Positions 31,936 through 41,500 of a stretch of DNA of 64,000 nucleotides are shown one piece after another; within the stretch, counting starts at the first letter, position 1, and every line of letters begins with the position of its first letter. The stretch comes from Meghimatium bilineatum (Eukaryota > Mollusca > Gastropoda > Stylommatophora > Philomycidae). Where the stretch lies: the NCBI GenBank assembly GCA_034231615.1, contig CM067319.1, positions 5,411,501-5,475,500 of the forward strand. Reading direction: 5' to 3'. Below the pieces are notes generated by a model. It searched no databases, was not told the origin of the DNA, and was given only the letters and a program-made list of their open reading frames with translations. Both the position numbers and the translations under genes were made by a program.

Positions 31936-32280
31936 TTTGTTCCTATGCTTTGTTTACTAAATTGCTAACTATTTATTTATATTTTTATCTATTGTTTATT
32001 GTCGTGCCCCTACGTGGTTGGCGGCACTACTGATTCATACCGTTAAGTAGACGTGGGAGCTTTAGTTTACGTTTCAATACCAGATGTGTCACCTACGTTG
32101 TGCAATATCCATGATCGTTTAATGTCTCGTGGATATTATCTATCCGTTTCTGTAATGTTACAGACGAATTCTTCTAACTCCTATAGAGAGCATAAATAAA
32201 ACGTGTAGTCAAAAAATGAAATAGAGATGCATAGATATCCACAAGAATGATTACGTTCAATAGTGAAACAACAAAAACTT
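31936..32280. other. Intron 12: no gene seen
   Basis: Unassigned AT-rich sequence, highly similar in copy B (54817-55160). Confidence 0.5.
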
Positions 32281-32505
32281 ACTTGGTTTGGACATATATG
32301 CCGACATGATTCCTTGTAAGAAAGAAAAAATACTGCAGAAAAGGTGGAAGAAACAGAGGAGGGCAAATAGCAATATGGATAGACATTAAGGACTGGACAA
32401 GACAATATTTTTCCTCACTTGTCTGCATTGTTGTAGATAGAAATCGCTGGAGGAATCTGTATGTTGGTGCATCAAATGTGGTACTCCTGCGACAATGATG
32501 TATTA
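32281..32505 (+). mobile_element. LINE C-terminal fragment
   Basis: It reads LTWFGHICRHDSL then, frameshifted, GGRNRGGQIAIWIDIKDWTR and VDRNRWRNLYVGASNVVLLR with a stop. The WFGHi.R, RGgq...WiddIkdWt and DR.RWR.l.v.as motifs are a LINE C-terminus. In copy B it is cut at about 55243 and replaced by other sequence. Confidence 0.8.
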
Positions 32506-32679
32506 CGAGTTCATATTTAGATAGATCCATTTTTTTGGGTCTTCCTTGTTCTCTGTAGTCAGATTGTGTTTTATTATATTCTATTGTAGGATTTATTACA
32601 TTCTCTCACAAGATATCCAAAACAATTAGTAGTTGCTGTCTCTCGACATATTCAATACATAACATATCATACCTGTTCT

Positions 32680-32952
32680 ATTTGTGAAGTATTAGTATAT
32701 ATACTTTGTGAAGTATTAGTTTATAATATAATTTGTGAAGTATTAGTTTATAATATAATTTGTGAAGTATTAGTTTATAATATAATTTGTGAAGTATTAG
32801 TTTATAATATAATTTGTGAATTATTAGTTTATAATATAATTTGTGAATTATTAGTTTATAATATAATTTGTGAAATATTAGTATATAATATAATTTGTGA
32901 AATATTAGTATATAATATAATTTGTGAAGTATTAGTTTATAATATAATTTGG
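32680..32952. repeat. 27-bp minisatellite (copy A only)
   Basis: About nine to ten copies of tttgtgaagtattagtttat-aatataa. Copy B keeps a single unit at 55434-55465. Confidence 0.94.
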
Positions 32953-33517
32953 AATTAAAGGTAATAGCTGTCGACTAAATGAAATATAGTTGCAAATTAT
33001 TGTAAATACTGGCCGTGAAAAGTTGAAAATTTTTGTAATTACTAGCCGTGAATATTTGCAAATTATTGAAAATACTGGCTGTGAATATTGCTTGTGCGTT
33101 GGTTTACAAATTCATGCTGACTCACTTTGTAGCATGAAATGACATGTATGATAACAATAAGCATAAACCAATGTTTCTACCAAAAGACTTTTATCAAGAT
33201 GACGAAATATATCACACGATAAGTAAGAAACAACACTGTTCATGTGCAGATAATAATGGCTAGGAATAGGCATAATTAAAATTGCTATCCATTATTATGT
33301 GAATGTTGACAGTGCTATTTCTGGTTTGTCATGCGTTGTGTTTTTGATAAACTTTACTCTGAAACGTCGATTTTTTGTGTGCTATTGTGTATTATCAGGG
33401 ATTAGTAAAACTTCATTATCCTGTTTCAGCGTTTATACGTTTTGTGGTATGAAATATTTCAGTACACAGCGGGTCAAATACTTAACTAATGCAGCATACA
33501 TTTAAATCAATTTGCAG
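32953..33517. other. Intron 12, 3' part: no gene; short tandem atttgcaaattattgaaaat
   Basis: Two to three copies of an about 32-bp unit with tgcaaattattgaaaatact at 32988-33085. The open frame 33299-33505 is conserved in copy B simply because the whole segment is duplicated; no motif is seen. Confidence 0.55.
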
Positions 33518-33669
33518 GGTGAAGAGTCACGCAAAGTGACTCAGTTTTTCCTTCCCGGGTGGTGGGACTTCAGTGCTAATTTGAGTTTCGATGACGTTCT
33601 TGAATTCGTTAAGGTGGTCAGACAAGAGATTACCCCTGAAGTCTCAGGTCCAGTCATAGTACACTGCAG
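33518..33669 (+). CDS. RPTP exon e13 (copy A): WPD-type loop and start of the active-site motif
   Basis: The acceptor is caatttgcag and the donor is actgcag|gtaaaa. The exon is 152 bp, phase 0 in and phase 2 out. It reads GEESRKVTQFFLPGWWDFSA-NLSFDDVLEFVKVVRQEITP-EVSGPVIVHC. The general-acid loop, normally WPD, is WWD: the Asp is kept and Pro is replaced by Trp (TGG at 33563-33565). PVIVHC begins the catalytic HC..GxGR motif finished by e14. Copy B has Thr instead of Lys in FVKVV. Confidence 0.95.
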
Positions 33670-33689
33670 GTAAAATATTCTTCACTGTC

Positions 33690-33740
33690 TAATTTGATTG
33701 ATTGTAATGTTAACTAATTTGATTGATTGTAATGTTAACT
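33690..33740. repeat. 25-bp repeat after the e13 donor, two copies (copy A)
   Basis: Two copies of taatttgattgattgtaatg-ttaac. Copy B has about 16. Confidence 0.95.
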
Positions 33741-34204
33741 AAAGTTGTTGGTATATTACTAAAGCTTGGCCATAATAAAATGTCAACAAGTAAACACATT
33801 TATCAACGTTTCTACCGAGAGTACTCAATCATAAATACAAACAAGGAACACATAAGAATAGAGGTGAAATAAATCGAAATTGTCGGGTAAACAAGAGGAA
33901 GACTGAGATTATGATGGATACTTCTCCATATTGAAGACCTTCTGAAGATGACACTAAAAAATACTATATAGATTGAACAGAACTCAGAGTCTTACAGAGT
34001 GGAAGTTACGACAGCGTTGTGCAAAGGGTACATGCGTCACACAGAGAAATAATATTGGGAAACGCTACGATAGGAAACAGCGTACCACAAATGAATCGTA
34101 GTTCATAATCAAGGACTCATATGTCAGAATGCTGGTTTTCAGAAAGCTGAATAAATCATTAATGCACGTAGGCCTATACATAAAAATGTTTTATTATATA
34201 GAAT
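33741..34204. other. Intron 13, 5' part: no gene seen
   Basis: 33880-33960 (ggtaaacaagaggaagactg) vaguely resembles a LINE C-terminal tail but has no readable motif. Confidence 0.4.
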
Positions 34205-34497
34205 TTTAACTTCTTCTTCTTCTGCGTTCATTCTAAAACTCCTGCAGATTAGCAGTATGTAGTCCGAAGAACGGAATGCGTTGTGTCATGGTTTTACAGC
34301 ATTGCTGGGATATCTGCGCCTTTCGGTCTGACACATCCGACTTCAGCATGGCTTTGGGTCACTGACCCTATATGGGATGGGACAGCCAACTCCATCCCAT
34401 AACCTCCTTAGTCGCCTTTTACGACATGCTTGGTAGGTAAACAGTGTTGCTATTCTTTGCTCCCCTTTCGGGCCCCGACAATACACGGGCGTAGAAT
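34205..34497 (+). mobile_element. Dispersed repeat family, best copy
   Basis: Starts at a ttcttcttcttc tract, then tgcgttcattctaaaactcc-tgcagattagcagtatgtag, gcgcctttcggtctgacaca, gggacagccaactccatccc, cgccttttacgacatgcttg and cgggccccgaca. About 290 bp, no coding and no clear pol III boxes. At least six relatives lie in this window. Confidence 0.8.
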
Positions 34498-34559
34498 TTT
34501 AACAATTAGATATGATGATGATGATGTTCCTACTTCGCAAGCGAAGATGAGCATGACAT

Positions 34560-35855
34560 GAAACAACAATAAAATGTGATGAAGAAATATTTTAAACAAA
34601 TAATAAATCCTTAGTTCTTGTTCTAATTTGGTTAGTAAGTTCGTAGATGCCCGATGAGTCCGATTCGTGCCAGAAAGGATCTATTTCAGGGCGTGCAGGA
34701 TCGCAGAGTATTCCAAGTAGGAGAGTTTTCGGATTTTTCCTTCTACTTCCGTCCCCTGTAAATTTCCCGCAGTGTTCTTCCTTTTTCAAATTTAGTGATG
34801 CCAGCAGTGATCTGGGTGTGCCAAGCTGAGCGATCAAAGGCTTTAGTCTCCTAGGAGCTAGGATCGATGCTGCAGGCCTGAGAGAGTTTTTCAAGTGTTT
34901 TTTAAGTGCTGTTTTCTTCCCTCTCCTTGAACGCATACCATCGCACAGCTCCCCATAGAAAAATCTCTTTGGAAGATGCTTGTCTGGATTACAAACGATG
35001 TCGCCAGTTCTAGTAGAGTTGAGACCTAATCAAAAACGTCATGGGTACTTTGCATACGGAACTTTTGAAGGATTTCCGTGTCTGGTATTCGATCCTGCAA
35101 ACGTACTCCCATGAGGTTTCTAAGGCACCGATGGTGGAAAGAGTTAAGCTGTCGAGCGTTTCTCACATGGACAGTCCAGGATAACGCAGCAGAAAGCAAT
35201 GTTGGTAGAACCACTGGGTAGCACACATCCAACTTAATTGTCAAACTGAGACGACGTCTGATCCAGACGTCGGCATTAAGGCTCCCGAATGCCACACTGG
35301 CACGAATAATACGTAGGGCAACATCCTTGCGTCAATTGTCGCAGTTTACGATAGGGTGCTGGCGAGATATACGAACGTATAGGCAGTATTGAATTTCTGT
35401 CTCTTTACTGTGATTACTGGTTCTGTGTATGGGACACCTGGCACTTGTTGATACATTACTAATGTTTTATCCACCAGCTCGATAGCAAAAGCAAATTCCT
35501 GCACTTTTATTCTGGAAGGCATCATTTAACATGGAAGAGAACACCATGCCGAGGAGCGTCGAAGCCAGGAGAAACCCTGTTTGACACCGTTAGTTACTGG
35601 AAACGGGTTAGAGTGTGCGCCGTCATCTTGCACACAGGCTGTCATGCCATCATGGAACTGGCGAACCATGTTGGTGATTTCTGGGGGGGGGGGGGCATCC
35701 AAATTTGGTCATGATCTTTCATAGTTCTTCGCGATTTACAGTGTCGAATGCCTTAGTCAGGTCGACAAATGTGATATAGAGTCAAATGCTCTGTTCGCGA
35801 CACTTTTCCTGTAATTGTCTGGCAGTGAATATCATGCATACAAATGTTTTATTAT
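34560..35855 (-). mobile_element. LINE reverse transcriptase fragment, minus strand
   Basis: On the minus strand, 35790-35540 gives ITFVDLTKAFDTVNREEL, KFGCP, EITNMVRQFHDGMTACVQDD, PFPVTNGVKQGF (RT boxes with the first catalytic Asp region FVDLTKAFD and the VKQG box). 35295-35026 gives LPTLLSAALSWTVHVRNARQ, FHHRCLRNLMGVRLQDRIPD. 34936-34592 gives MRSRRGKKTALKKHLKNSL and a divergent tail. The YADD region and reading frame are broken. Related to the family at 11335. It is the longest RT span in copy A. Confidence 0.87.
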
Positions 35856-35869
35856 ATAGACATTGTGGC

Positions 35870-36117
35870 GGGGAATGACCACAGTTAACCCTATCTTGGC
35901 AGCAGAGGAATGACCACAGTTAACCCTAACTTGGCTGCAGAGGAATGACCACAGTTAACCCTATCTTGGCTGCAGAGGAATGACCACAGTTAACCCTATC
36001 TTGGCTGCAGAGGAATGACCACAGTTAACCCTAACTTGGCTGCAGAGGAATGACCACAGTTAACCCTAACTTGGCTGCAGAGGAATGACCACAGTTAACC
36101 CTATCTTGGCTGCAGAG
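35870..36117. repeat. 35-bp tandem repeat
   Basis: Seven copies of ggaatgaccacagttaaccc-tatcttggctgcaga with tatc/taac alternation. Also seven in copy B, unlike the other arrays, which vary. Confidence 0.95.
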
Positions 36118-36555
36118 GCTCGGAGCAGTGCATAGGTTGAAACATTACTTCCTGGAGGTGTGATAGTTATTCACTGGCTCTGGCCCTGGGAGGGATAAAA
36201 ATCCACAGACTTCCCAGCAATATAATGCCATTTTAATGGCATTGGATCAAAAGACATGAGCCCATGGACCGCTGGATCAGAAATCATCCAACCATTATAT
36301 AGAAGTTTCACAATTAAATATATTATAACTTAGAAGCAGTAGAGCATTGTATTCAAGCGTTTACCGACTAGGTCTGCTGAATTCATTATCTGGGTAACTA
36401 TTTCAACGATCTAGCGTGAACTTTAACCTAAAAGCAAAAGAAGATATGTTTTATAATTATTTGTTTACTGCTTTTATTGCCATGGTCACCAATTATTGCT
36501 AGGGAAGTTGAGTTTATGCCTTATTGCACTTCAATGGTTGATTGAATATTTTCAG
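36118..36555. other. Intron 13, 3' part: no gene seen
   Basis: Unassigned sequence leading to the e14 acceptor. Nearly identical in copy B. Confidence 0.5.
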
Positions 36556-36700
36556 TGCTGGTGTTGGTCGCACAGGTACAATGATTGCCTTAGACTACTT
36601 CATGCAATATGTGGAACAACACAATTTGGATGATGAAATAGACATTTTTAACTATGTTCTGAAGATGCGGAAAAACCGGCCCCGTATGGTGCAAGCAGAA
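36556..36700 (+). CDS. RPTP exon e14 (copy A): catalytic P-loop and Q-loop start
   Basis: The acceptor is atattttcag and the donor is gcagaa|gtaagc. The exon is 145 bp, phase 2 in and phase 0 out. With e13 it makes VHC-SAGVGRTGTMIALDYFMQ-YVEQHNLDDEIDIFNYVLKM-RKNRPRMVQAE. HCSAGVGRTG is the complete PTP signature (nucleophile Cys, phosphate-binding Arg). RPRMVQ is the start of the Q-loop. The domain should continue with an exon beginning near .QY.F...al.e, which I could not find before the satellite. Identical in copy B. Confidence 0.96.
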
Positions 36701-36919
36701 GTAAGCCAAACTGTATTTTCTTGTTTTGATTCTAAGGGGATGTTCAAACATTACATCATAGATTCCCAAACTTCTGGGGACCACCGCCCACTTTATAAGA
36801 CATAAATGTTTTATAGCGCTCCCCCCCCCCCCATTATAACTGTTTTCCGCGTTCACGTCGTTTGATATTTTCGATGTAAATAATACCTAATGATATATTA
36901 CTGCTTATGCCGCTAAAGC

Positions 36920-38345
36920 TTGCATGTATGCTGATGACTTGGTGGTGTGCAGAACATCTAAAGCTGGCATGTACGCTGATGACTTGGTGGTGCGAGGTAT
37001 AAAAGAACATCATCATGTACGCTGATGACTTGGTGGTGTGTAGAAGAACATCTACAGATCGTCAACAGTAAAATACAAAAGGCAGCAGATAACATGGCAG
37101 CTTGACAGAGAAATGGATGATTAAGATCAATGCTGAAAAGTCCTTAACGATGCTTTTCACGCTATCAAGTAAGGGCAAAGCAGGAGAAACAAAACTTGAA
37201 AATGTATGTACCCAAATACAAGAGAAACCGGTGTACTTGTCATCACACAAACTGAGGGGAGAGTGCAATACTGCAACCTTAAATAGGTATATACAGGTGC
37301 AATTAGACCAGTACTAGAATACCGATCAACAGCATAAACTTCAGCAGTCAATTCCCAGCTCTGGACAAGGTACAAAATCAAGCAATTTGCCATATCACAG
37401 GTGACTTGAAGAACTCTCCCATAAATGAAATCGAAAAAATACAGCAATCACACTCCGCCCCCTTTTAAATACAAGCCGGACACTAAGACCATGATCCATG
37501 CAGAAAGGTACAAGAGCATGGCAGCACATCTAATGGATACAAGATTCGGTGACGTAGCAAGTGGAAGGCTGAAGAGAAGCAGCTTTATTCACAATAACAA
37601 AAACTAAACAGAAAATATACGGAAGAACTAGCATAAATGACAAAGGAAATAACACCAACAATTTCCCCAGTTCCGTGGAAGCAATATTCAAATCTCACTA
37701 TCAGAACCACCATAAACAATAACTACACTGATGAGAGAACTGCATAATCTCCAGAAGAAAATAATAGTATGCAACATGATTGAAGATATGTACCCCAGAG
37801 AAGCATGGATACAAGTATATACCGACGGATCAGCAACCAGAGCAGTGAAGAATAGAGAGAGATACTGGAGTGTACATAAAATACCTAGAAAAAGAAAATG
37901 AATCCAAACGTTCACCAACTGGAATATTCTGCTCCACATACTCTGCAGAAGTACAGGCTCTAGACATTCCTGCAGAAATAATTAAATACACAATTAATCA
38001 ATGTCAACAGGTCCTGTTTCTTACTGATGCTATGCCTGTCCTACAAGCCATTGACAGCGATAAACTGCCAGACCTGAAGGAAGCCATACGAGAAGTGAGC
38101 ATCCAAAGAAGGGTAGCACGGCAGTGGATACCATCGCACTGTGGCATACCAGCAAATGAAGAGGCAGACAGACTGGCAAAGGATGGAACAACACAAGAAC
38201 AAAATGATCAAGAAGTCACCACGAAAAGAGGACTCCATCAAAGCTATCAGGAAAGTCGACCACCCAAAAGACAGCTATGACTATCTCGACAGAGCTGAAC
38301 AGGTTATTATCTTCTGCATTAGGACATGACACAACTGACTAAACA
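36920..38345 (+). mobile_element. Non-LTR retrotransposon fragment: RT YADD region and RNase H, decayed
   Basis: Three tandem copies of MYADDLVV (36924, 36969, 37015), then LTEKWMIKINAEKSLTMLFT, RYKSMAAHLM, SGRLKRSSFIHNN, YTDGSATRAVKNR, and in frame 37870-38280 YSAEVQALDIP, VLFLTDAMPVLQAI, QWIPSHCGIPANEEADRLAK. RNase H acids are present but spread over frameshifts and stops. Same family as the minus-strand fragment 2684-3732. Confidence 0.87.
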
Positions 38346-38394
38346 GCCACTTAAATAAACGAACATTGGTTCCATCACCAATGTGTGGGCAGGC

Positions 38395-38545
38395 ATGTGT
38401 TGACATTAGACGGGACATGTTGTCTGTCAGATGTTGACATGAGATGGGACATGTTGTCTGTCAGATGTTGACATGAGATGGGACATGTCTGTCAGATGTT
38501 GACATGAGATGGACATGTCTGTCAGATGTTGACGAATGCATCTCA
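38395..38545. repeat. About 34-bp tandem repeat before the satellite
   Basis: About four copies of gttgacatgagatgggacat-gttgtctgtcagat. Two in copy B (61262-61336). Confidence 0.9.
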
Positions 38546-38582
38546 AAACAGCTGATATATGGTGAGCTACTTAAGAGAAGAA

Positions 38583-41500
38583 AATCACTTGTCAGTAGAA
38601 GTAAGAATCACTTGTCAGTAGAAGTAAGAATCACTTGTAAGTAGAAGTAAGAATAACTTGTCAGTAGAAGGAAGAATCACTTGTCAGTAGAAGTAAGAAT
38701 CACTTGTCAGAAGAAGTAAGAATCACTTGTCAGTAGAAGTAAGAATCACTTGTCAGTAGAAGTAAGAATCACTTGTCAGTAGAAGTAAGAATCACTTGTC
38801 AGTAGAAGTAAGAATCACTTGTCAGTAGAAGGAAGAATCACTTGTCAGTAGAAGTAAGAATCACTTGTCAGTAGAAGTAAGAATCACTTGTCAGTAGAAG
38901 TAAGAATCACTTGTCAGTAGAAGGAAGAATCACTTGTCAGTAGAAGTAAGAATCACTTGTCAGTAGAAGGAAGAATCACTTGTCAGTAGAAGTAAGAATC
39001 ACTTGTCAGTAGAAGTAAGAATCACTTGTCAGTAGAAGTAAGAATCACTTGTCAGTAGAAGTAAGAATCACTTGTCAGTAGAAGTAAGAATCACTTGTCA
39101 GTAGAAGTAAGAATCACTTGTCAGTAGAAGGAAGAATCACTTGTCAGTAGAAGTAAGAATCACTTGTCAGTAGAAGTAAGAATCACTTGTCAGTAGAAGT
39201 AAGAATCACTTGTCAGTAGAAGTAAGAATCACTTGTCAGTAGAAGTAAGAATCACTTGTCAGTAGAAGTAAGAATCACTTGTCAGTAGAAGTAAGAATCA
39301 CTTGTCAGTAGAAGTAAGAATCACTTGTCAGTAGAAGTAAGAATCACTTGTCAGTAGAAGTAAGAATCACTTGTCAGTAGAAGTAAGAATCACTTGTCAG
39401 TAGAAGTAAGAATCACTTGTCAGTAGAAGTAAGAATCACTTGTCAGTAGAAGGAAGAATCACTTGTCAGTAGAAGGAAGAATCACTTGTCAGTAGAAGTA
39501 AGAATCACTTGTCAGTAGAAGTAAGAATCACTTGTCAGTAGAAGTAAGAATCACTTGTCAGTAGAAGTAAGAATCACTTGTCAGTAGAAGTAAGAATCAC
39601 TTGTCAGTAGAAGTAAGAATCACTTGTCAGTAGAAGTAAGAATAACTTGTCAGTAGAAGTAAGAATCACTTGTCAGTAGAAGTAAGAATCACTTGTCAGT
39701 AGAAGTAAGAATAACTTGTCAGTAGAAGTAAGAATAACTTGTCAGTAGAAGTAAGAATCACTTGTCAGTAGAAGTAATAATCACTTGTCAGTAGAAGTAA
39801 GAATCACTTGTCAGTAGAAGTAAGAATCACTTGTCAGTAGAAGTAAGAATCACTTGTCAGTAGAAGTAAGAATCACTTGTCAGTAGAAGTAAGAATCACT
39901 TGTCAGTAGAAGTAAGAATCACTTGTCAGTAGAAGTAAGAATCACTTGTCAGTAGAAGTAAGAATCACTTGTCAGTAGAAGTAAGAATCACTTGTCAGTA
40001 GAAGTAAGAATCACTTGTCAGTAGAAGTAAGAATCACTTGTCAGTAGAAGTAAGAATCACTTGTCAGTAGAAGTAAGAATCACTTGTCAGTAGAAGTAAG
40101 AATCACTTGTCAGTAGAAGTAAGAATCACTTGTCAGTAGAAGTAAGAATCACTTGTCAGTAGAAGTAAGAATCACTTGTCAGCAGAAGTAAGAATCACTT
40201 GTCAGTAGAAGTAAGAATCACTTGTCAGTAGAAGTAAGAATCACTTGTCAGTAGAAGTAAGAATCACTTGTCAGTAGAAGTAAGAATCACTTGTCAGTAG
40301 AAGTAAGAATCACTTGTCAGTAGAAGTAAGAATCACTTGTCAGTAGAAGTAAGAATCACTTGTCAGTAGAAGTAATAATCACTTGTCAGTAGTAGTAAGA
40401 ATCACTTGTCAGTAGAAGTAAGAATCACTTGTCAGTAGAAGTAATAATCACTTGTCAGTAGAAGTAAGAATCACTTGTCAGTAGAAGGAAGAATCACTTG
40501 TCAGTAGAAGTAAGAATCACTTGTCAGTAGAAGTAAGAATCACTTGTCAGTAGAAGTAAGAATCACTTGTCAGTAGAAGTAAGAATCACTTGTCAGTAGA
40601 AGTAAGAATCACTTGTCAGTAGAAGTAAGAATCACTTGTCAGTAGAAGTAAGAATCACTTGTCAGTAGAAGTAAGAATCACTTGTCAGTAGAAGTAAGAA
40701 TCACTTGTCAGTAGAAGGAAGAATCACTTGTCAGTAGAAGTAAGAATCACTTGTCAGTAGAAGTAAGAATCACTTGTCAGTAGAAGTAAGAATCACTTGT
40801 CAGTAGAAGTAAGAATCACTTGTCAGTAGAAGGAAGAATCACTTGTCAGTAGAAGTAAGAATCACTTGTCAGTAGAAGTAAGAATCACTTGTCAGTAGAA
40901 GGAAGAATCACTTGTCAGTAGAAGTAAGAATCACTTGTCAGTAGAAGTAAGAATCACTTGTCAGTAGAAGTAAGAATCACTTGTCAGTAGAAGTAAGAAT
41001 CACTTGTCGGTAGAAATAAGAATCACTTGTCAGTAGAAGTTATAATCACTTGTCAGTAAGAATCACTTGTCAGTAGAAGTAAGAATCACTTGTCAGTAGA
41101 AGGAAGAATCACTTGTCAGTAGAAGTAAGAATCACTTGTCAGTAGAAGTAAGAATCACTTGTCAGTAGAAGTAAGAATCACTTGTCAGTAGAAGTGAGAA
41201 TCACTTGTCAGTAGAAGGAAGAATCACTTGTCAGTAGAAGTAAGAATCACTTGTCAGTAGAAGTAAGAATCACTTGTCAGTAGAAGGAAGAATCACTTGT
41301 CAGTAGAAGTAAGAATCACTTGTCAGTAGAAGTAAGAATCACTTGTCAGTAGAAGTAAGAATCACTTGTCAGTAGAAGTAAGAATCACTTGTCAGTAGAA
41401 GTAAGAATCACTTGTCAGTAGAAGTAAGAATCACTTGTCAGTAGAAGTAAGAATCACTTGTCAGTAGAAGTAAGAATCACTTGTCAGTAGAAGTAAGAAT

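Larger units (their letters stand above)
161..36700 (+). other. Receptor-type protein tyrosine phosphatase gene, partial (exons e1-e14 of copy A)
   Basis: Gene-level entry. The exons are 161-343, 3929-4063, 7273-7427, 12859-12942, 16755-16824, 19522-19645, 21502-21552, 22885-22966, 24572-24668, 26860-26939, 28294-28428, 30636-30761, 33518-33669 and 36556-36700. Every intron is GT-AG and every junction keeps frame (phases 1,1,0,0,1,2,2,0,1,0,0,0,2). The product has two FN3 domains with many N-glycosylation sequons, one transmembrane helix and a cytoplasmic phosphatase domain that would remove phosphate from phosphotyrosine at the inner plasma membrane. The start codon, signal peptide and other extracellular exons lie before the window. 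The final catalytic-domain exon and any second phosphatase domain are not seen. No orthologue name is justified because FN3-RPTPs are large families in invertebrates. Confidence 0.88.
24533..38582. repeat. Segmental duplication, copy A (unique part)
   Basis: From tgttaatatttgtattgatc to the start of the 23-bp satellite this segment matches copy B from 47551 to 61385 at very high identity, with the same order of exons, LINEs and arrays. The offset between copies moves from 23018 (e9) to 22515 (e13) to 22861 (e14) because of array-length changes and one exchanged block. The left edge of homology cannot be defined because copy B begins at the N gap. Confidence 0.97.

Noticed and set aside
33299..33505. 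Conserved small protein (68 residues) present in both copies
   Set aside because: Its conservation reflects the segmental duplication. It ends at the e13 acceptor and shows no motif or codon signal.
37157..37447. Minus-strand 96-residue frame in the retroelement
   Set aside because: It is antisense to the RT/RNase H fragment, with no independent support.
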